A DNA stretch of 64,000 nucleotides from contig CM046294.1 of NCBI GenBank assembly GCA_025267735.1, positions 9,086,001-9,150,000 of the forward strand, given 5' to 3'. This DNA is from Mactra quadrangularis. Its lineage: Eukaryota; Mollusca; Bivalvia; Venerida; Mactridae. The position numbers and the translations under genes were made by a program. Positions 1 to 13,005 of this stretch are shown one piece after another (the first letter of the stretch is position 1; each line of letters opens with the position of its first letter). The notes beneath the pieces were generated by a model. The model saw nothing but the letters and a program-made list of their open reading frames with translations, was not told the origin of the DNA and ran no database searches.

Positions 1-600
1 ATGCTTTGTGGTGAAATGTGGTGCTATTCAATAAAAATATAGAAGGAAAATTTTATATTATTATTGTAGTAAAAGGATGCCGAGGAAAGCCATTCTGTAC
101 ATAGATAATGTAAAAAATCTTTATACTTAGATGCACAACTCATCATACAATTTGTTAATTTGGCTATCCACAGAAAATAGTTAGGCGTATGAATACAAAA
201 TCATTGCATTTAAAAAAAATGTAATCAATTTATTTAGTACAGTTAAATGGAGAAATTACTAGAATGAAAAAATTGCCACATGGCTTTGGGTAAGTAAATA
301 TTTTTACCCATGATGCATAGCATGGTATCACACAGACTCGTCTGTGGGTATAATTAAAGAAACTGGATAGGTGTGTCAGCCACTATACATACATTTGTAA
401 CCTAAAAATAAAGTGTTGATAAATTGGATCCAAATAAACCAAATTTTATGTTATGAGGATTACCCAATGATAAATATTGATGATAATACAGACTTTGTAT
501 AAATTCAGGTTTTTTTTAACAAATCTTTGAACTAACGATAAACATTTATTCATGATACTAGGCTAATTACATTGTATTTGAATCACTATAGGTATTACAG
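1..600. other. Upstream/intronic sequence, no supported exon
   Basis: AT-rich sequence 5' of the first recognisable exon of the NACHT/WD gene. The exon at 601 is internal to the protein, because it begins just before the GRED motif that precedes the P-loop in this family. The stretch is therefore most likely intron, with earlier exons outside the window. A good donor-like GTAAGT lies near 290, but no reading frame ending there joins the next exon in phase, so no exon is called. Confidence 0.5.
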
Positions 601-3600
601 CATGCTAATATGGCTAATGAAAGATGTAAAATGTTTTATGGACGTGAAGATACTCTCAGACAAATATCATACTATTATCAACAACATATAGAAGAACCAT
701 TAGTATTATATGGACAATCTGGATGTGGTAAAACTTCCATCATGGCTCAATCTGCTCAAATGGTAAAATTTAATATTTTTATCATTCATTGCCTTAAATT
801 TATGGAGCACTAGTCCAATTTATTATGTTATATTTAATTTGGCTAAAAAAAATTGGCAGCTAACCTGATTCATTATGTTTTATCATAAAGGGCTAAATTT
901 TCAACTAGCCCGATTTATCATGTTATATAGTAATAAAATGGCAACTAGCTTTATATAGTATGTTGTTTTGTAAGGGACTGATTAATTAACTAGCCTGTGG
1001 TGCTTTTCACAAAAATTCTTACGAAAAAAATCTTCGTAAGTCAATTTCATATTATTAGCAGTTCAAAGTCAGATGGATAATAAGTATAACTATGATATGA
1101 TATTCAAAAGGTATACACTATTCTACACAAATTCTAGAATATTTTGAATTATAGATAAACCAAAAATGAGCCTATTGTTTCTTGTTTTTGACTTACGAAG
1201 AGTTTTTTCGTAAGAATTTTTGTGGAAAGCACCACTGATTCATTATGTTTTCATTGTAAAGGACTTTTTTATCAACAACTAGGCTGACTTTAGGAAATAA
1301 GTTTTTTTTTTTTCTAGCCCTAATAAGTTTTCACTTATTCTAGGCTTCTAGCAGTGAGTTAAGGTTGTTATTCTAAGGCTTAAATTAAGCATGCTGACTT
1401 GTTGTAATGCACTTTGCATAAGAAAATTTTAGCCCGTCTAATGTGTATGTTTGTGATTGTTTTAGATTAACATTACAAAAGGTCTTCTCTTACATAAACA
1501 GCAAAGTTCCACTTAGTCATCAATCAATCAAATCTGGATGGTTTATTTGTCAATACAAATACTGCTGCCTGTGTCCATGGGACTGGGGTAGACAGCAGGG
1601 GGCTAGATCTTCTTACGTCTGACCTCCATGTAACCCTGTCTAGGGGATCGCTATCATGCAGATTGCATGTCTTCAAATCTGCTTTTCACACATTCTAACC
1701 AGGTCTTTCTTGGCCGTCTTCTAATAAGGTAAAATCGATAGTCTTACGATGTAATAGTGGAATTGTTTCAATATAGGAACATTTTTATTTTCGGAAGTAC
1801 AATAGTAAAATGTCACATGATTTGGCTATAACCAAGGTTGGCTTTATAAATATCTGAACTTTACTATAAGGAACTTTTTTAATTTCAGGCATGTAAAACG
1901 TTAACTGATCCTATCATTGTGTTAAGATTTCTGGGTACCTCACCTGACAGTAGTAATTTAAGACGTTTATTACAAAGTGTATGTCAACAAATTGCTTATT
2001 GTTATAATAAGAATATACAGTCAGTAAGTATTAAATTATTGTTAAATCTTATTGCAATTTCAGTGGCTCGTACATTAACCTGCTGATTTACATACTAGGT
2101 ACCTATTTGATAAGCCTTGCACAATAATATGGGTATCTATTATTATTGATTGTAAGGAAGTACTGTAGTGAGTATTTAAATCAGTGGGTTAATGTATGCG
2201 CCACTTACAGTTAAATATTATTTAAAAATACTGTCACACAATTATATTATCCTTGTGATATTATTCATATTTTGAGGGAAAAAAATTATTAATTTAGTAT
2301 CATTCTGTTTACAAAATTAGAATAAGAAAGTGGTTGCCCGAAAAGGTCATTTTAGCAGCTAACACTATAGCTTGTTTGTAGAAATATTTGGTTGCCCAAA
2401 AGAAATTTTTGGTTGCTCAAACTTGAAATTGGTTGTCCCAGACACCCACTAATTTTGTAGACTGATCAATTGAAACTTACATGTATTATGTTAACGATGT
2501 ATTGACACTTTTGATATGTTTTCTGAGCTCACTCGGTAAAATAGAAATGGATCTTACATTAAACTAGACAAATATACTCTAAATCTTAAACAAGGAAAAA
2601 TGTTGTCATTATACTAACTTTTTTTCTTTGTTTTTGTCAGGTTCCAGAAGACTTTGATGAACTCAAGTCATTCTTTCATGAAAGTCTTAAACTTGCTACA
2701 AAAGACAAACCATTGGTTGTCATCCTAGACTCCTTAGATCAACTAACCAGAGATTACAATGCTTTACGTCTGAACTGGTTACCACGGAAACTGCCAGAAC
2801 ATGTCAGCTTTCTGGTATCTACATACACTGAGGCATCAGAACTTATCACAATGTTACGAGCAATGTTTGATTTTAACAACTTCATTCATGTGCCTGTATT
2901 TTCTCAGGAGTTGAGCTTGGAAGTTTTACGTTCATGGTTAACTAAAAGCCACCGTACCTTAACACCAGAACAATTTTCAATGGTTGAATCAGCTTTTATT
3001 AAATGCTCCCTACCTCTTTTTGTTAAACTTTTGTATGATCAAGTGTTACAATGGCCGTCATATAAACCTGTCAACCAGTGTCATCTAAGTTATACCGTAC
3101 AAGAAAGTATTGAGTCATTATTTTCAATGCTTGAAAAGAAACATGAACGTTTGTTTGTACGTAGATCATTAGCCTACCTCACTGCCTCTCTGTCTGGCAT
3201 CAGCGAGACTGAGCTTGAAGATTTGCTTTCTTTAGATGATGACGTCTTAACTGATGTGTTTCAAATTCACGTTCCTCCTGTACGTAGAATTCCACCGTTG
3301 CTATGGGTACGTGTCAGACATGATATATCACAGTACCTTGTTGAAAAGGAGGTTGATGAAGTGCGGTCATTCTTTTGGTATCATCGTCAGTTCTTCGAAA
3401 CAGCAGAGAAAAGATACTTAGGCAATGCTGAAGACAAGCAAGAAGTTCATTCTATGATGGCTGACTATTACCAAGGTAAATGGTATTGCGTTGAAAAACC
3501 ATTTCACTATACATCAGCTCAAATGAAAAAACTCGGAATTACCTCAGCGGAAAGTGCCGCAGATCGACGTGTATCCGCTCAACCTTTGATTTATAGTCAA

Positions 3601-6369
3601 AGTGAATGTGGAACAAATATTAGATACAACAAAAGAAAACTTAACAAACTACCATACCATCTTTTCAATGCCAATAGAATAAAAGAGCTAAGATCTGAAT
3701 GTCTATTCAACTATGAATGGAATCAAACAAAACTGAAAGCCGTCTCCTTACAAGAATTATTGCTAGATCTAGCCATGTGTGGACAACAAGATGGTTTATT
3801 GTATAAAGCATTTAAAGCCTCTCAAGCAACACTCAAGTCTCATCCTGATACACTATCTCTGGAACTTTCAGGACGTCTGCTCGCTCTCCTTCAGACCAAA
3901 GCTAGCCCTGAGGAGCTGAAACTCTTAGAGGACTCAATGGTTGCTAGTGCTCACAATTGTAAACTCGTACCATATCAGCCTTGTTTTGGAATACCCAGTG
4001 AGTCTGAAATGTATACTATAGAAAATGCTCAAATTCCAGTATCTCCTAAGTTATCAGGTATATCGAGTGACTCCTCCCACTTTGCCACACTGTCGTCTGA
4101 TAATAGTTTATTAGTGTGGGATGTAGAAACAGGAGAGCTTGATGCTGTATTGAACCCTCTAGACAAAGATGATGGGACGTTGAATGTGATGGTTAAGCCA
4201 TCAAGGAAAGATTTAGTCATTGTTGGAACAACCAATCAGATGAAAAATAATCCAGTCTTTATCATAAATTTACGCACATCGGAACTAGAACAAAAATTGG
4301 AACTGGAAAAACAATATCTCAAAATTTTGTTCTATGACGATTTGAAATTTGATGTTACTGATAACTTCCTTATCGTTCATGTCCTCAAGCAATCATGCGA
4401 TTTATTTGATAGGAACTCTGGAAAACTTGTTCATGAATTTGAAGGTCAACCAGACTGCGCTATTCCAATAGCAGACGACACTATGTTACTTCTTCACCCG
4501 AAGCAGACGAACATGTACATGATTTACAGACTTGATAACTTTGATTTTGTTTATCAAATTTCATGTACAGAAACACCAAGAGATCTTTATATCAATGATA
4601 AGATGGACACTGCTTGTGTGGTTATGGAAAAAACTAACATACTGCAATTAATAGACCTTACTCCAGGATCAAAACTTGGCAAAATGGTTGGACAAATTGA
4701 TCTGACAAAGTGTAATGAAATAAAGATTCAGAATGTTCAAATGAACAATGGAGTTTGTTTGATCACAGTTCTTGATGGATTCATAATTGTTGATCTGAAA
4801 TCAAGAAAAATAAAGTATGATATTAAAATAGAAGAAAAATTTGATCCACACTATCGTGTTTTAGAATTCCCATCAGTCCTTAGTAAAGATGGCTCCTACA
4901 TTATAGCTGGGTATGATAAATACATTCAACTTTACGATGTTAAAACTGGGAAGTTAATCCATGCTATTGAGGCCTCTAAAAGTAGAGTAGTCAGCCTGAA
5001 TGTTGATCAATCTGGTGAATTTATCGTAACTTCAAATAGCAGAAATAATCGTATCACTTGTTGGAGTTTGTCTTGTTTGAAAACTCGTCCAAGAAGTTAT
5101 CAGCCACTCTCTCTATCTAACTCTGCTAGATACTTAGCAGTTAGTGAATCTGGTTCAATTGCTGTGTTTCGTAGTATGATTTCTTCAGAGTTTGCTGTCC
5201 TTGATGTGGACACAGGTCAGAAAATATGTCAAATTTCACGTGACTATGGAGCCATGTTGCCTCTCATCACCGCCGATGGAAAATACGCAGTGTTGCGAGA
5301 ATACCATTCTGATCAATGTTTGAAAGTCTGGGACACGTTGTCTGGTAATTTGGTAACACAACTGAATCTTTCAAGTATCAATCTAAAAGGTTATGTTCTT
5401 GGAATAAAACCAGAAAATATGATAACTGTGGTTGAATCTTCCGTCAATGAGGGTGAGCATACTTTGTCGTTCCACAAATTACCGTCAGGGGAGGAAACTG
5501 GTGTAAAAATACAATATGGCAAGTTCAACATTCTGCAGATTTTCTTTGCAATGGATGATAAATATCTCATTGTTGGTATTGAAAAAAATCAAAACCCTGG
5601 AGTTAAAATTGAGTCCAAATGTTATGACGTGAAATCTGGAGCGGAAATCAGGACGTATGAAAAGTTTCACCCCAAGTATATTCAATTGATAACCCCCCAG
5701 AGTGATTGTTTCTTAGGACAGCATATGGACACAGATGAAGCAGGAAAAAACAGCTGGGAGTCAGTAGTTGTCAATATAGAAACAGGAAAAACTGTTGTAA
5801 AATTGGAAGAAGTACCAAGCTATTATTTATATATTGGCTTGATAGGGAACCATGGGATTGATACTTGTCGCAAAGTCTTTGATTTGAGATCGGGCAAAAT
5901 TATAGCAAAATTTGATCCTAAACTTGGTGAGCCCAAAAAACATGTCCCAAGAGCTGTACTAACTGCTGATGAGAAGTATGCCATTTGGATTGACTTCATA
6001 TCTGGATTCGTGAAGGTGGGTGACATTACAACAGATCAAACTATTGGCATGTCACCAATACACAGTATTCCTATGAATCTAGCAATCACACCAAAATCAG
6101 TGATTTTGATTGGATGTGAGGATGGCCGTATCATGATGCTCCAATTGATGATAAGAGGAAATGATCTGAAAGATAAACTGAGTCATGTGTTTAACAGGTC
6201 AATGAAAAGAACGGTCAAAGCTGTTGACAGTACGATGGCTTCATTCTCAATGCAAGCAAACAAGACTGTGTATAAGGCTAAAAAATCCATGGACAAACTA
6301 GCCACTGGTATAAATAAAGAAATAAAGAAAAGTTCACAGAATGGAAGTAGTGCTTGTGAAATTTTGTAA
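601..6369 (+). CDS. NACHT and WD-repeat protein (NWD1/NWD2-like STAND ATPase), 5'-partial
   Basis: Three exons join in phase 0: 601-762, 1889-2023 and 2641-6369 (stop TAA), giving 1341 visible residues. AG acceptors end at 600, 1888 and 2640; GT donors are at 763 and 2024. A second AG at 591 would add three residues. Residues 13-17 are YGRED. The Walker A motif GQSGCGKTS is at 38-46, with the lysine codon at 730-732. A Walker B-like VVILDSLDQL follows at the start of exon 3, then an alpha-helical NACHT-associated region. From about nt 4020 come degenerate WD repeats (LLVWDVETGEL, LKVWDTLSGN). NWD proteins are STAND-class ATPases thought to oligomerise on ligand sensing; the ligand here is unknown. 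The tail is lysine-rich and ends in CEIL, a CaaX-type motif. The N-terminal part lies outside the window. The family call is firm; the choice between NWD1 and NWD2 is not. Confidence 0.88.
998..1234. mobile_element. 237-bp MITE with ~47-bp inverted repeats and CTG target duplication
   Basis: Lies in intron 1 of the NACHT/WD gene. The termini TGGTGCTTTTC and GAAAGCACCA begin inverted repeats of about 47 bp that differ at only a few positions. CTG flanks both ends (995-997 and 1235-1237). Removing the insert restores a local degenerate repeat that also occurs near 870 as CCTGATTCATTATG, so the empty site is visible inside the window. There is no coding capacity, so this is a non-autonomous DNA transposon. 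A 3-bp duplication would suit a PIF/Harbinger-type transposase, but the superfamily is not proven. Confidence 0.8.
1545..1730 (-). mobile_element. Non-LTR retrotransposon 3'-end relic
   Basis: On the minus strand this stretch reads RRPRKTWLECVKSRFEDM and continues with stops. That resembles the GRPRKTW-type segment at the C-terminus of many non-LTR retrotransposon reverse transcriptases. It is broken by stop codons and lies antisense in intron 1 of the NACHT/WD gene. Family assignment is from motif memory only. Confidence 0.55.
2062..2205. mobile_element. 144-bp MITE, TIR AGTGGC...GCCACT
   Basis: Lies in intron 2 of the NACHT/WD gene. The left end (TACATTAACCTGCTGATTTA) is the near-complement of the right end (AAATCAGTGGGTTAATGTAT). 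The inverted repeats run roughly 28 bp around a short centre. A related element lies at 42784-42872, and a right-end fragment near 27715-27752. No clear target duplication was identified. Confidence 0.7.
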
Positions 6370-8046
6370 ACACTTGAGGACCAACCATATCTAGAAAACA
6401 CATGACCGTTGTTAGATTCTAATATTATTGACTTTATCTCTTATTTTGAAACCAATTCTTACGATCAAAATTTGTTAGTGTCTCCTAATCCTACAGTCCC
6501 ATAAACATAAAAATAGCCGTGAGGGCACTGTACGGGCGCCGTGCGTTCAAGCTCCGCAAGAACCTGTACAAACTCTTGCTTACCCGTATGGACTGTTAAG
6601 TTTTTATCAGGGTCCGTGAGATGAGCCCAGGATACACATATCAGTTTCAAAGTCAAATCATGAACAAAATCGTGGCCAAGTATGGATTAAACATGCATGT
6701 CTTCCAGCTACGGCTCCGTACGGGTGTGTTGTTTTGTACCATGTGCGTACTGTTACCTTAATACACAAGGCTTCCCACGGCCTACGACTGTCTGCATGTA
6801 CGGGTCCGCAACAAGCCACGATTATATTGGACTGAGGCATTACTATTCCAACAGTCCAAATATAAAGAAAATTGGAGATAGCATAATTTAACTTGCTTGA
6901 GGATATAATGGCATGGAGTGTTTATTATAATGGCAATATCTAGTCCTAGTCAATTCTATGTGACTGGGCGGCAGGGCTGCACTTACGGAAGTTTTATAAG
7001 ATATTTTCTATATGGAAAATCATTGAAAACCATGTCAAAATTATTCCAAAATTATTCCATAGTCAGATATACTTTCCCACTGTGACTTAATAATTCAAAC
7101 CAATGTAAAGTTGGCTAACTGATAGATAAAATGCAAAACTCAAAATATTGTATTGTTTTTCGTACATACATTTTTGTTGCTTTTCATTGTTAGGGTAAAT
7201 GGTTGTACCACAAGAAAATTCTATTAATATAAATTAAGGTAGAAGTCTTTAACCACAAGACCTGCGTGCAGTCTTCCAGTTTAGCCAGTGGACCGTGAAT
7301 CAAGTCCACCAAAATTGCAGTCAGTCCAGTGACATTAAGAAAATGATTGATCCGACGGTCCATCAACTTTTTACAGGGACCATTTTCCACGTTCAACAGA
7401 CTAACGTTTGTTGTTATATGGTTAATATAAATTTTCGGATATCTTATGCAAAAATCATAAAAATGAATTGTATATTTTAACATTATTGCTAATGTTTATT
7501 TTGGTCCAGTAAACTTTCATTTGGTCCAGTGAAATATTTGTCCAATGTCCAATGCAATGGCAATGAAAGTTTATCATGAAGACTGCCAGTATGTCAATAG
7601 CTGTTTTTTGTATTCTCATAGTTCCAAGTTATCTACATGTCGCTGCTGTAAATTTCTCAAGCAGTTGTCTTGTGAATTATAGTAACTTAATAATTGCTTA
7701 GAGCCCACTTGTATGAAATAAGTAATTTTCAACAGCACCAATCAATATTTCACATGTCCTGGGCATCGGGCAAGTAGGTAAAAGTGATGATAGCTGTAGT
7801 TAGAATATGATAGTATGAATTTATAATTATTTATTTATTGTTTATTTATTAATAGTGATATTATTATTTGTTATAACTACATGAGAGCTGGACTCTAACG
7901 ATAACCATTTTTGTGCAAGCACTGGTATATATAAAATTAATGTGTTTACATGTATTATTTATACATACACTAAATCACAATACTACTTTTAATGTAACGT
8001 TTGTAATGACATTTTACATGTACCAAGATTAACTGATTGACTATAA
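6370..8046. other. Intergenic/3' flank, no gene recognised
   Basis: Follows the stop of the NACHT/WD gene. No AATAAA close to the stop was noted. 6480-6850 is locally richer in GC and CpG than its surroundings and carries short overlapping open frames on both strands without recognisable motifs. It may be an old repeat, but ends could not be defined. The rest is AT-rich and without visible structure. Confidence 0.5.
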
Positions 8047-8402
8047 GGCCAGACCTTTTTTTTCGTCTTACAAAAATCCCTACCCTGATTTTTTAGAAAT
8101 TAAAAAAAAAATCTTGATTTTTGATTATTTTTTTACCCAACGTACTTATTTTTGCACCATAAAAAAACGAACCCATCCCAGTCCAGTACGAATAAGCTCA
8201 ACAAGTCAATTATCACACAGTTTGGGAAAATGTCAGTGAATTTCTAAGACAAATATCAATTTCCCTCAGAACTTTTACAAAATGGGTTTGAAGGTCGGCT
8301 GTAATTTACAACATTCATCTTTTTTATATTTTTATTTTGACCTGCCATACTCATTTTTTTCAAGGAAATTCTCGTAAGACTAAAAATATAAAAAGTGTGG
8401 CC
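8047..8402. mobile_element. 356-bp Harbinger-like MITE with TAA duplication
   Basis: The element starts GGCCAGAC and ends GTGTGGCC. TAA is directly repeated at 8044-8046 and 8403-8405. The inner inverted repeat continues with CGTCTTAC on the left and GTAAGAC on the right. TWA target duplications and GG-starting ends are typical of PIF/Harbinger elements. No transposase is present. The 20651-22781 element has the same GGCC ends and TAA duplication. Confidence 0.75.
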
Positions 8403-8567
8403 TAATCAAAGTTGCATTTCATGTTCCTCATGCACATTTCATGTACAAATGTATTATAAGACTAGTTACTTTCATTTCATAGTACATATTCACCTGCAAC
8501 ATGTTAAACATTTTTTTATTCATTGTTTAGATCAATGTCAATAGCATTTTTTTTTACTTTATTTTTT

Positions 8568-8807
8568 ATACCCCCGCTTCGAAGAAGAGGGGGGTATACT
8601 GTTTTACCCTTGTCCGTGCGTGCGTGCGTGCGTGTGTCCGTCCGTTACAAAATTTCCGTCACAGTTTTCTCAGCAACTATACCATGCAGCAGCCTGAAAC
8701 TTTGCATATTGCTTCATCCTATAGTCCCATGCGGTGTAAAGCGATTTCATGCTCCTTGCTCATCTACTTCCTGTTTGTCGCATATTTTTAGATTTTGGCG
8801 GGGGTAT
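8568..8807. repeat. Interspersed repeat with ATACCCCCGC / GCGGGGGTAT ends (full copy)
   Basis: The copy begins ATACCCCCGC followed by TTCGAAGAAGAG and ends in the exact inverse GCGGGGGTAT. It includes a GTGCGTGC microsatellite-like tract near 8619-8643. A second, 3'-truncated copy lies at 9219-9444 in the same orientation. No meaningful reading frame was seen. I believe this repeat type is widespread in marine invertebrates, but that is memory rather than a search result. Confidence 0.75.
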
Positions 8808-9218
8808 CACTAGTGAGCATTAGCTCACAGATTTACTTGTTTAATCATTGTTTGATAAATGGATCCCTATAATGTAAGCCTGTCAACTATGGCCCATCTA
8901 TGGTACATTGTAACACAGGTTATTATTTGTCAACAATATTCATAACATATGAGTACCATGGGTATCTAACTGACTACAGTCATGGTTCTTTTAACTACCT
9001 CTAAAATATTATATATGTAACCAGCCATGAGAAAAATGGACTACTTGGACAAAAATGAGTTATTGGTATTTTTGTTACGATTAATGAGTGTAGATTTCAG
9101 AAATATAATCATTTTCTTTATTCCACACATTTTTAGGGGGTAAACCTGCTGTTTTTAACATAACCATTACAACAAAATATTCCATTTCTATGATTTGTGC
9201 AGTGAGTTTTCGGTTTTT

Positions 9219-9444
9219 ATACCCCCGCTTCGAAGAAGAGGGGGGTATACTGTTTAACCCTTGTCTGTGTGTGCGTGCGAGCGTACGTCCGTCACAAAAT
9301 TTCCGTCGCAGTTTTCTCAGCAACTATAACATGCAGCAGCCTAATACTTGGCATATTGCTTCATCCCATAGTCCCATGTGGTGTAAAGCAATTTCATGCT
9401 CCTTGCTCATCTACTTCCTGTTTGTCGCATATTTTTAGATTTTG
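9219..9444. repeat. Second copy of the ATACCCCCGC repeat, 3'-truncated
   Basis: Closely parallels 8568-8797 through the shared segment ending near TTTTTAGATTTTG, including the block ATGCAGCAGCCT. It lacks the GCGGGGGTAT terminus. The two copies are in direct orientation about 650 bp apart. Confidence 0.75.
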
Positions 9445-9647
9445 TTAAATGAAAGTTACATTATGATAGTCATATTTCATTTTGATTTGATATATCATTA
9501 TGTTGTTCTGTGATATGACGTGTAGTCAGTGATAACATTCTCTATTTTTTTATGTTTATTTTAATTATGTTTCTATTTATTATAATTAATTTACTAGATT
9601 AAGTGTATTACTCAATATCTTACCACTCCGTGATATATATATATATA

Positions 9648-10032
9648 CAGTACCCACCAAAGTTTGGAGACATTTTCATTTCATAGGCCTACTGAATAGC
9701 TTTTATCTAAAAATTGATACCGGTAACTGTTTATTTTGAAATGCCATTTAGTTTTACTTTAATTTTTGGTTATCATTATAATTATAACTGAGTCTAGAAA
9801 AATAGAATAAAAACTAAGGTATGGAAAATAATTACAATAAATATTGTTTTGAAGGCTTTTAGGATATCAGATGCTGAATCACATAAATGTGTTTCATTCA
9901 TGAAATTTGTTTTCATTATATCACAAACCATTATACTCGTATATATTAAAAATGATGATTCTACAAATGTAATCAACACAATTAAAGAATTGTAGTGCAT
10001 GTCTTTGGTCTCCAAACTTTTGGTGGATACTG
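9648..10032. mobile_element. 385-bp mariner-like MITE with TA duplication
   Basis: The left end CAGTACCCACCAAAGTTTGG is inverted on the right as CCAAACTTTTGGTGGATACTG, giving ends of about 25 bp. TA lies immediately outside both ends, inside a TATATA tract on the left. CAGT-starting ends with a TA duplication match Tc1/mariner-type elements. The interior has no transposase motifs. A related fragment lies at 15683-15785 in an SDHB intron. Confidence 0.8.
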
Positions 10033-11287
10033 TATATATTTGAATCAATATAGATGTCTCATATTATTTATAATTATTTGGGTAATAATTCCATTTATTT
10101 ATGAAATATATACACATATGCTATAACTTATTTCTGTGTTTGGACTTTTCCTTTTTGTTTGATGTTATGACATTGTTTTCAAAATCCCTAGTATGAGGTC
10201 ATGTAGGATAACTGGAGACAAACGACTCGGTTTGTTTACATATTTTGGACTCGGGGATTACTTTTACATTGTAATAGGCAGGTCAGCTGATTTTGTGTAA
10301 TGAGAGTATTAACCATGTCTTTAATGCATGAAAAGTGTGATCTCATAATGAATTTAACACATTAAAAACACAGATAATTATGTGTACTATTCTTAGATCC
10401 ACTTGTGTATAAAAATGGTACTGTAGTATAGTGCATAAAGTTTCACCCAGATCTGACCTTTCACATTTGCATATAATAATTATCTATACATATCCCGACG
10501 AAAATCAGTACCGTGCCTATTCTACACTTCAGCAAGTAATGTATTCAAAATTAGCAATCAATTTACAGCAATTGTAAATAGAAGTATGTGTATGTTTGAG
10601 TTAAATTTCAACGGCCACCACATTGGTACATTGTATTCAATGTAATGAATATTCTTGCATAAAGATCATGTCCGAGTCAAACTTTATGCGCTATATTTTG
10701 TCTCAAGTTATCCTGAACGAGCTATATATTGTACTATTTTACACAAATGCCAAGTTAATGCACTCAGCAATCAAACATTCAACTGCTCACATATTTGTCT
10801 GTTCAACCCAGTCTTAAATCAAGCTATCAGAATATCATGGTTGTTGCATAACTATCATTTTGATGTATACAAGAAAAACACCATGAAATTATTTGCATTT
10901 TGACAGTTGAGAAAAAAGAACACTTCCTCCCGTTTCAATAGTAGGTCAAATGAGATAGGCAGGACAAGTTCCCCGGATCATATACTGATGGAAAATAAAA
11001 TGATTCAATTAATAAGACCTAATTACCCAATCAAAGTGAAGTCACATATTCCAGTCAACACCTGTACGTTATAGCTTGCTTTCAAAAGACTCAAAGTCCA
11101 AAACACTGCCTAATTTCCTCCATTTACAATAAATGGTCCAGCAGAGTAATTTCTAAACAAAGATGAAAAAAAAAAACCAATTCAGAAATCAGCCGAAATT
11201 GGTTATCTACTTCTGCTAGAAAATCCATCAACTTGAGTTTGCTATCCAATCTATTGCTTGACTACAGCAAATGGATTGTGTGGATGT
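10033..11287. other. AT-rich intergenic DNA, nothing recognised
   Basis: Only short open frames without domain-like composition. No inverted ends, tandem repeats or RNA-like folds were noticed. Confidence 0.5.
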
Positions 11288-11813
11288 TAGGGCAGTCATG
11301 ATATACTGGTATATTGCAATATGCAGCTGCGGTACGAATTTAATGTACCGGTATTTGGCGATATTTTTTACTTCATTGGAAATTTCTTCCCTTTGCGTAA
11401 TGAAAGTAGTAAAATGTCAGTGTTTTTCCAATGTTCATGCCATCTAAGCTCAAGGTACAACAATTTAACCCATACGGCCGTGTCTGAATATTTGTATGAA
11501 ACAGAAAGTTGTGAAACAAGCATGGCGTCAAGGAGCTTAATTGCTAGGATGTTCTGTAGAAAAGGGGATGATTGTTTCTTTCAACCAAAACATCTTTTTT
11601 ATATTCAAAACATATCACAGTCCTAAATGACTGTATGTTTAAAGAGGCCAGATTTTATCAAGAGCTGCCTGTAAGATTTGCAATGTTTCTGTTAAATACA
11701 GTGGAGGCAAAACAAATCTAAAAAACAACAATATATCATGGTATGTATAGCGATAAGGTGCTAGCATATTGTAGTATATCGCGATATGCCTCTGGCGTAT
11801 CATGACAGCCCTA
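11288..11813. mobile_element. 526-bp non-autonomous hAT-like element
   Basis: The left end TAGGGCAGTCATGATA pairs with the right end TATCATGACAGCCCTA. The subterminal regions hold inverted copies of the TATATTGCAATATGC / GTATATCGCGATATGC type. The flanking octamers GTGGATGT (11280-11287) and GTGGACTT (11814-11821) agree at 6 of 8 positions, compatible with a decayed 8-bp hAT duplication. A 101-codon open frame inside has no recognised domain. Confidence 0.7.
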
Positions 11814-13005
11814 GTGGACTTATCAAAACAAATAAGTCACAGATTCTATTTCAACCATTTAATGATGTTTAAACAAAGTTTTACACAATAACAGATATAT
11901 TGACATATGTAATAAAAAGATAAAAATATCAAGTATTTTATATCACTCTTTCTTTATCAAATTCAAAATTTATAAAAAGCACAATAAGCAGGCGAACAGA
12001 TAAAGAAAGGTTTGATCATAACTATACATATATTTATGTTTAACTGGATAGTGCAATAATATCAATACCTGAAAGTAGGCAAGAAATTAATTTATACCAT
12101 TAATTTGGATATGAGGAATATGGGCAACCCTTAGATATATAAACAAGAAATGTAATGTGGAAACCACATTAAAGCCTGGTTTAAAAACACAAAAATAACA
12201 AAGGGAAATAATCCATAACAAAGGTAGGTAGAGAGGTGGTTACTTTCTAATTCTGTTAATCACATGGTATGTTATCATTGTATGAAGTTTTATAAAGATC
12301 GGACCATAAATGGCAGAAATATATGGAAAAGAAAAACTCAATTGTTAACTGCACTGGACGCCAACCAAACGTCCGCCCGTGTTTCACCACACTATTAGCC
12401 AAATTTTTTCGATGAAAATGGTATTACTATATTAAGTGAACAAAAAAGCAAAAACTTCAGACCTGTTTACATTGAAACACTATTAAATACATACATATTT
12501 TACCTAAACAAAGGCATCATATATACATTGTATATATTCCATAATAAATCAAATTCAATATATAGTTCTGGGGAGTTCGGACATAATTAAAATGAAATAT
12601 TCTTTCAATACTTTAACATAAAATAACATTGAGGTATATAAATCTTTGTTTCTTTTTTTATCAAAATGAACATGTTTCCAAACAAAAGAATTTACAATAG
12701 AGCAAGTGCTAATCTAAGACATTAAGCAATCTGAATAGATTTGCTTTAGAAAATTCTTTCAAACAGATCTTGTTCCCTAATCCTAACTTTGGCCAAGCCT
12801 TATGCTTTGATTAAAAACATTTTTTAACAAAATGTAATTAAACTCCATAATATGAAGGAAACAAAAAGTAGGACGAGCAACCAATGTCCTGCTATCTAGT
12901 AAACATATCTTACAAAGTTAAAAAACAAGTATCATTAACATAATATTAATTAAACATCAAAATAAATTATGAACAGGAAGTTGTCAACGCACACTAGTGA
13001 TATAG
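11814..13005. other. AT-rich intergenic DNA downstream of SDHB
   Basis: No gene recognised. 12140-12420 (starting near ATAAACAAGAAATG) may be an old interspersed repeat, but its ends are not clear and it is not called separately. Confidence 0.4.

Noticed and set aside
236..290. Possible upstream exon of the NACHT/WD gene ending at GTAAGT
   Set aside because: The open frame ends in a phase that joins neither acceptor at 591 nor 600 in frame; the frame with the correct phase contains a stop.
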